DNA from: an uncultured Pseudomonadales bacterium
GTDB taxonomy: Bacteria; Pseudomonadota; Gammaproteobacteria; Pseudomonadales; IMCC2047
Length of the DNA stretch: 5,922 bases
Assembly (NCBI GenBank): GCA_947258895.1
Contig: CAMYKE010000100.1
Span: 1-5,922, forward strand
Direction of reading: 5' to 3'
The notes under the pieces: model-generated
What the model saw: the letters and a program-made list of their open reading frames with translations, nothing else
Databases searched by the model: none
Told to the model about the DNA's origin: nothing
Made by a program: the position numbers and the translations under genes
Shown here: piece after piece, positions 5,228-5,922 of the stretch
Position numbering within the stretch: position 1 is the stretch's first letter
Layout: each line of letters begins with the position of its first letter

Positions 5228-5922
5228 ATGCTCATCACGCTAAAACCCATTGCTCCGGGTCAACACGCTGAAATTCGCATCGAAGAGGCGCTATTCCCAC
5301 TGGGTCGAAGCGAGCCCTGCTTCGCCGACTACGACTCCAGGTCACTCGCTTTTCTTTCGCGGCGCCACGCGCGAATTTTCAGCGAGAACGGCAAAATCTA
5401 TGTCGCCGACCTGGGCAGTCGCAATGGCACGCAACTCAACAATCGCAAGGTAGAATTCAAACCCGAACGCCTGCGATCAGGCGACGAACTGAGCCTCGCC
5501 AACACCCTGCGGTTTGAGGTATGCATCAGCGATGCCCTCGAAGATAGCAGCGCCGATCAAAGCCCACCCCAGCCACTGACACTTCTCCCTGCAAGCCCTG
5601 CACTCGGCGACCGGGCGCTCACGATTGCAGACTATCCCTTTCTGGTAGGAAATGCAGAAGACAATCCAGTTCATACGGGCGCCCAAAACGGGGAACCGAG
5701 AAAATTCCTGTCGCGCCGTCACGCGCACTTTTTTATCAGCGGCGATGACGTTTTCCTGGAGGATCTCGGCAGCACCAACGGCACCTTCGTCAATAACGAC
5801 CGGTTGACGGAGGATCCGGTGCGTGTAGCCAGCGGAGACCTGATTCAGTTCGGGAGCCCCCATTGCCGATTCGAGGCGAGACTCGAGGGTGCCGAGGGTG
5901 AGCTTGCGAGCGCGGATGAGCA
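5228..5922 (+). CDS. Tandem FHA-domain protein, N-terminal part (runs off the window)
   Basis: An open frame of 231 codons starts at the ATG at 5228, directly after an in-frame TAG (5225-5227), and is still open at the window edge. FHA1 (about 2-100) is canonical: GR at 26-27, SRRH at 44-47 and SRNGT at 64-68. FHA2 (about 117-217) keeps SRRH at 162-165 and STNGT at 182-186 but has Gly-Asn (141-142) where the phosphate-contacting Arg of the GR motif is expected, so its phosphothreonine binding may be reduced or altered. A Ser/Pro-rich linker (about 102-117) joins them. The end, after residue 217, is acidic and low in complexity, suggesting a linker to a further domain. Two N-terminal FHA domains occur in ABC exporters of the Rv1747 type, in kinases and in adaptors; which applies here depends on sequence beyond the window. 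The ribosome binding site is weak. Confidence 0.9.
   Translation, partial: MLITLKPIAPGQHAEIRIEEALFPLGRSEPCFADYDSRSLAFLSRRHARIFSENGKIYVADLGSRNGTQLNNRKVEFKPERLRSGDELSLANTLRFEVCISDALEDSSADQSPPQPLTLLPASPALGDRALTIADYPFLVGNAEDNPVHTGAQNGEPRKFLSRRHAHFFISGDDVFLEDLGSTNGTFVNNDRLTEDPVRVASGDLIQFGSPHCRFEARLEGAEGELASADE

Noticed and set aside
5250..5863. Plus-strand (5250-5453) and minus-strand (5477-5863) frames near the right end
   Set aside because: Both are out of frame with the open FHA-FHA reading frame, whose motifs are clear.
1..5922. tRNA, rRNA, CRISPR array, insertion sequence or attachment site
   Set aside because: I looked for tRNA-like arms, regularly spaced repeats, transposase motifs and terminal inverted repeats on both strands and found none that hold up.

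Overview
The window looks like chromosomal DNA of a Gram-negative bacterium, most likely a proteobacterium and perhaps a gammaproteobacterium. The evidence is an outer-membrane efflux lipoprotein of the NodT/TolC type, moderate-to-high GC and mixed codon use. No sequence search was possible, so the taxon is inference.

Layout. A likely bidirectional hairpin (21-60) closes the left end. A minus-strand gene (111-1277) encodes a pentapeptide-repeat solenoid fused to a two-helix potassium-channel-type pore. A 251-base divergent gap (1278-1528) carries a sigma-54-like element just upstream of the next gene. The plus-strand gene 1529-2770 encodes three FHA (phosphothreonine-binding) domains followed by a single C-terminal membrane anchor. 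Next comes a 60-residue peptide gene (2885-3067) with a very strong ribosome binding site, an acidic double-glycine leader and a cationic 34-residue core. A GC-rich hairpin follows it. Then there is a 619-base stretch without a convincing gene, containing an AT-rich patch with a perfect TATAAT. Gene 3687-5144 encodes a NodT-family outer-membrane factor. A good sigma-70-type promoter overlaps its stop codon. The last gene (from 5228) runs off the right end and starts with two more FHA domains; the second lacks the usual arginine of the GR motif.

How the parts may work together (inference). A double-glycine leader peptide next to a TolC-like outer-membrane channel is the arrangement expected for a small peptide exported by a type I-like machine, as with class II microcins. 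The C39-peptidase ABC transporter and the HlyD-like adaptor would have to lie downstream of 5922 or elsewhere. Two multi-FHA proteins bracket the peptide and the channel, which suggests control by Ser/Thr phosphorylation. The truncated FHA-FHA protein could itself be the N-terminus of an FHA-ABC exporter, but its catalytic part is outside the window. The combination of FHA proteins, a GG-leader cationic peptide and a NodT channel is the most interesting candidate for an undescribed system here.
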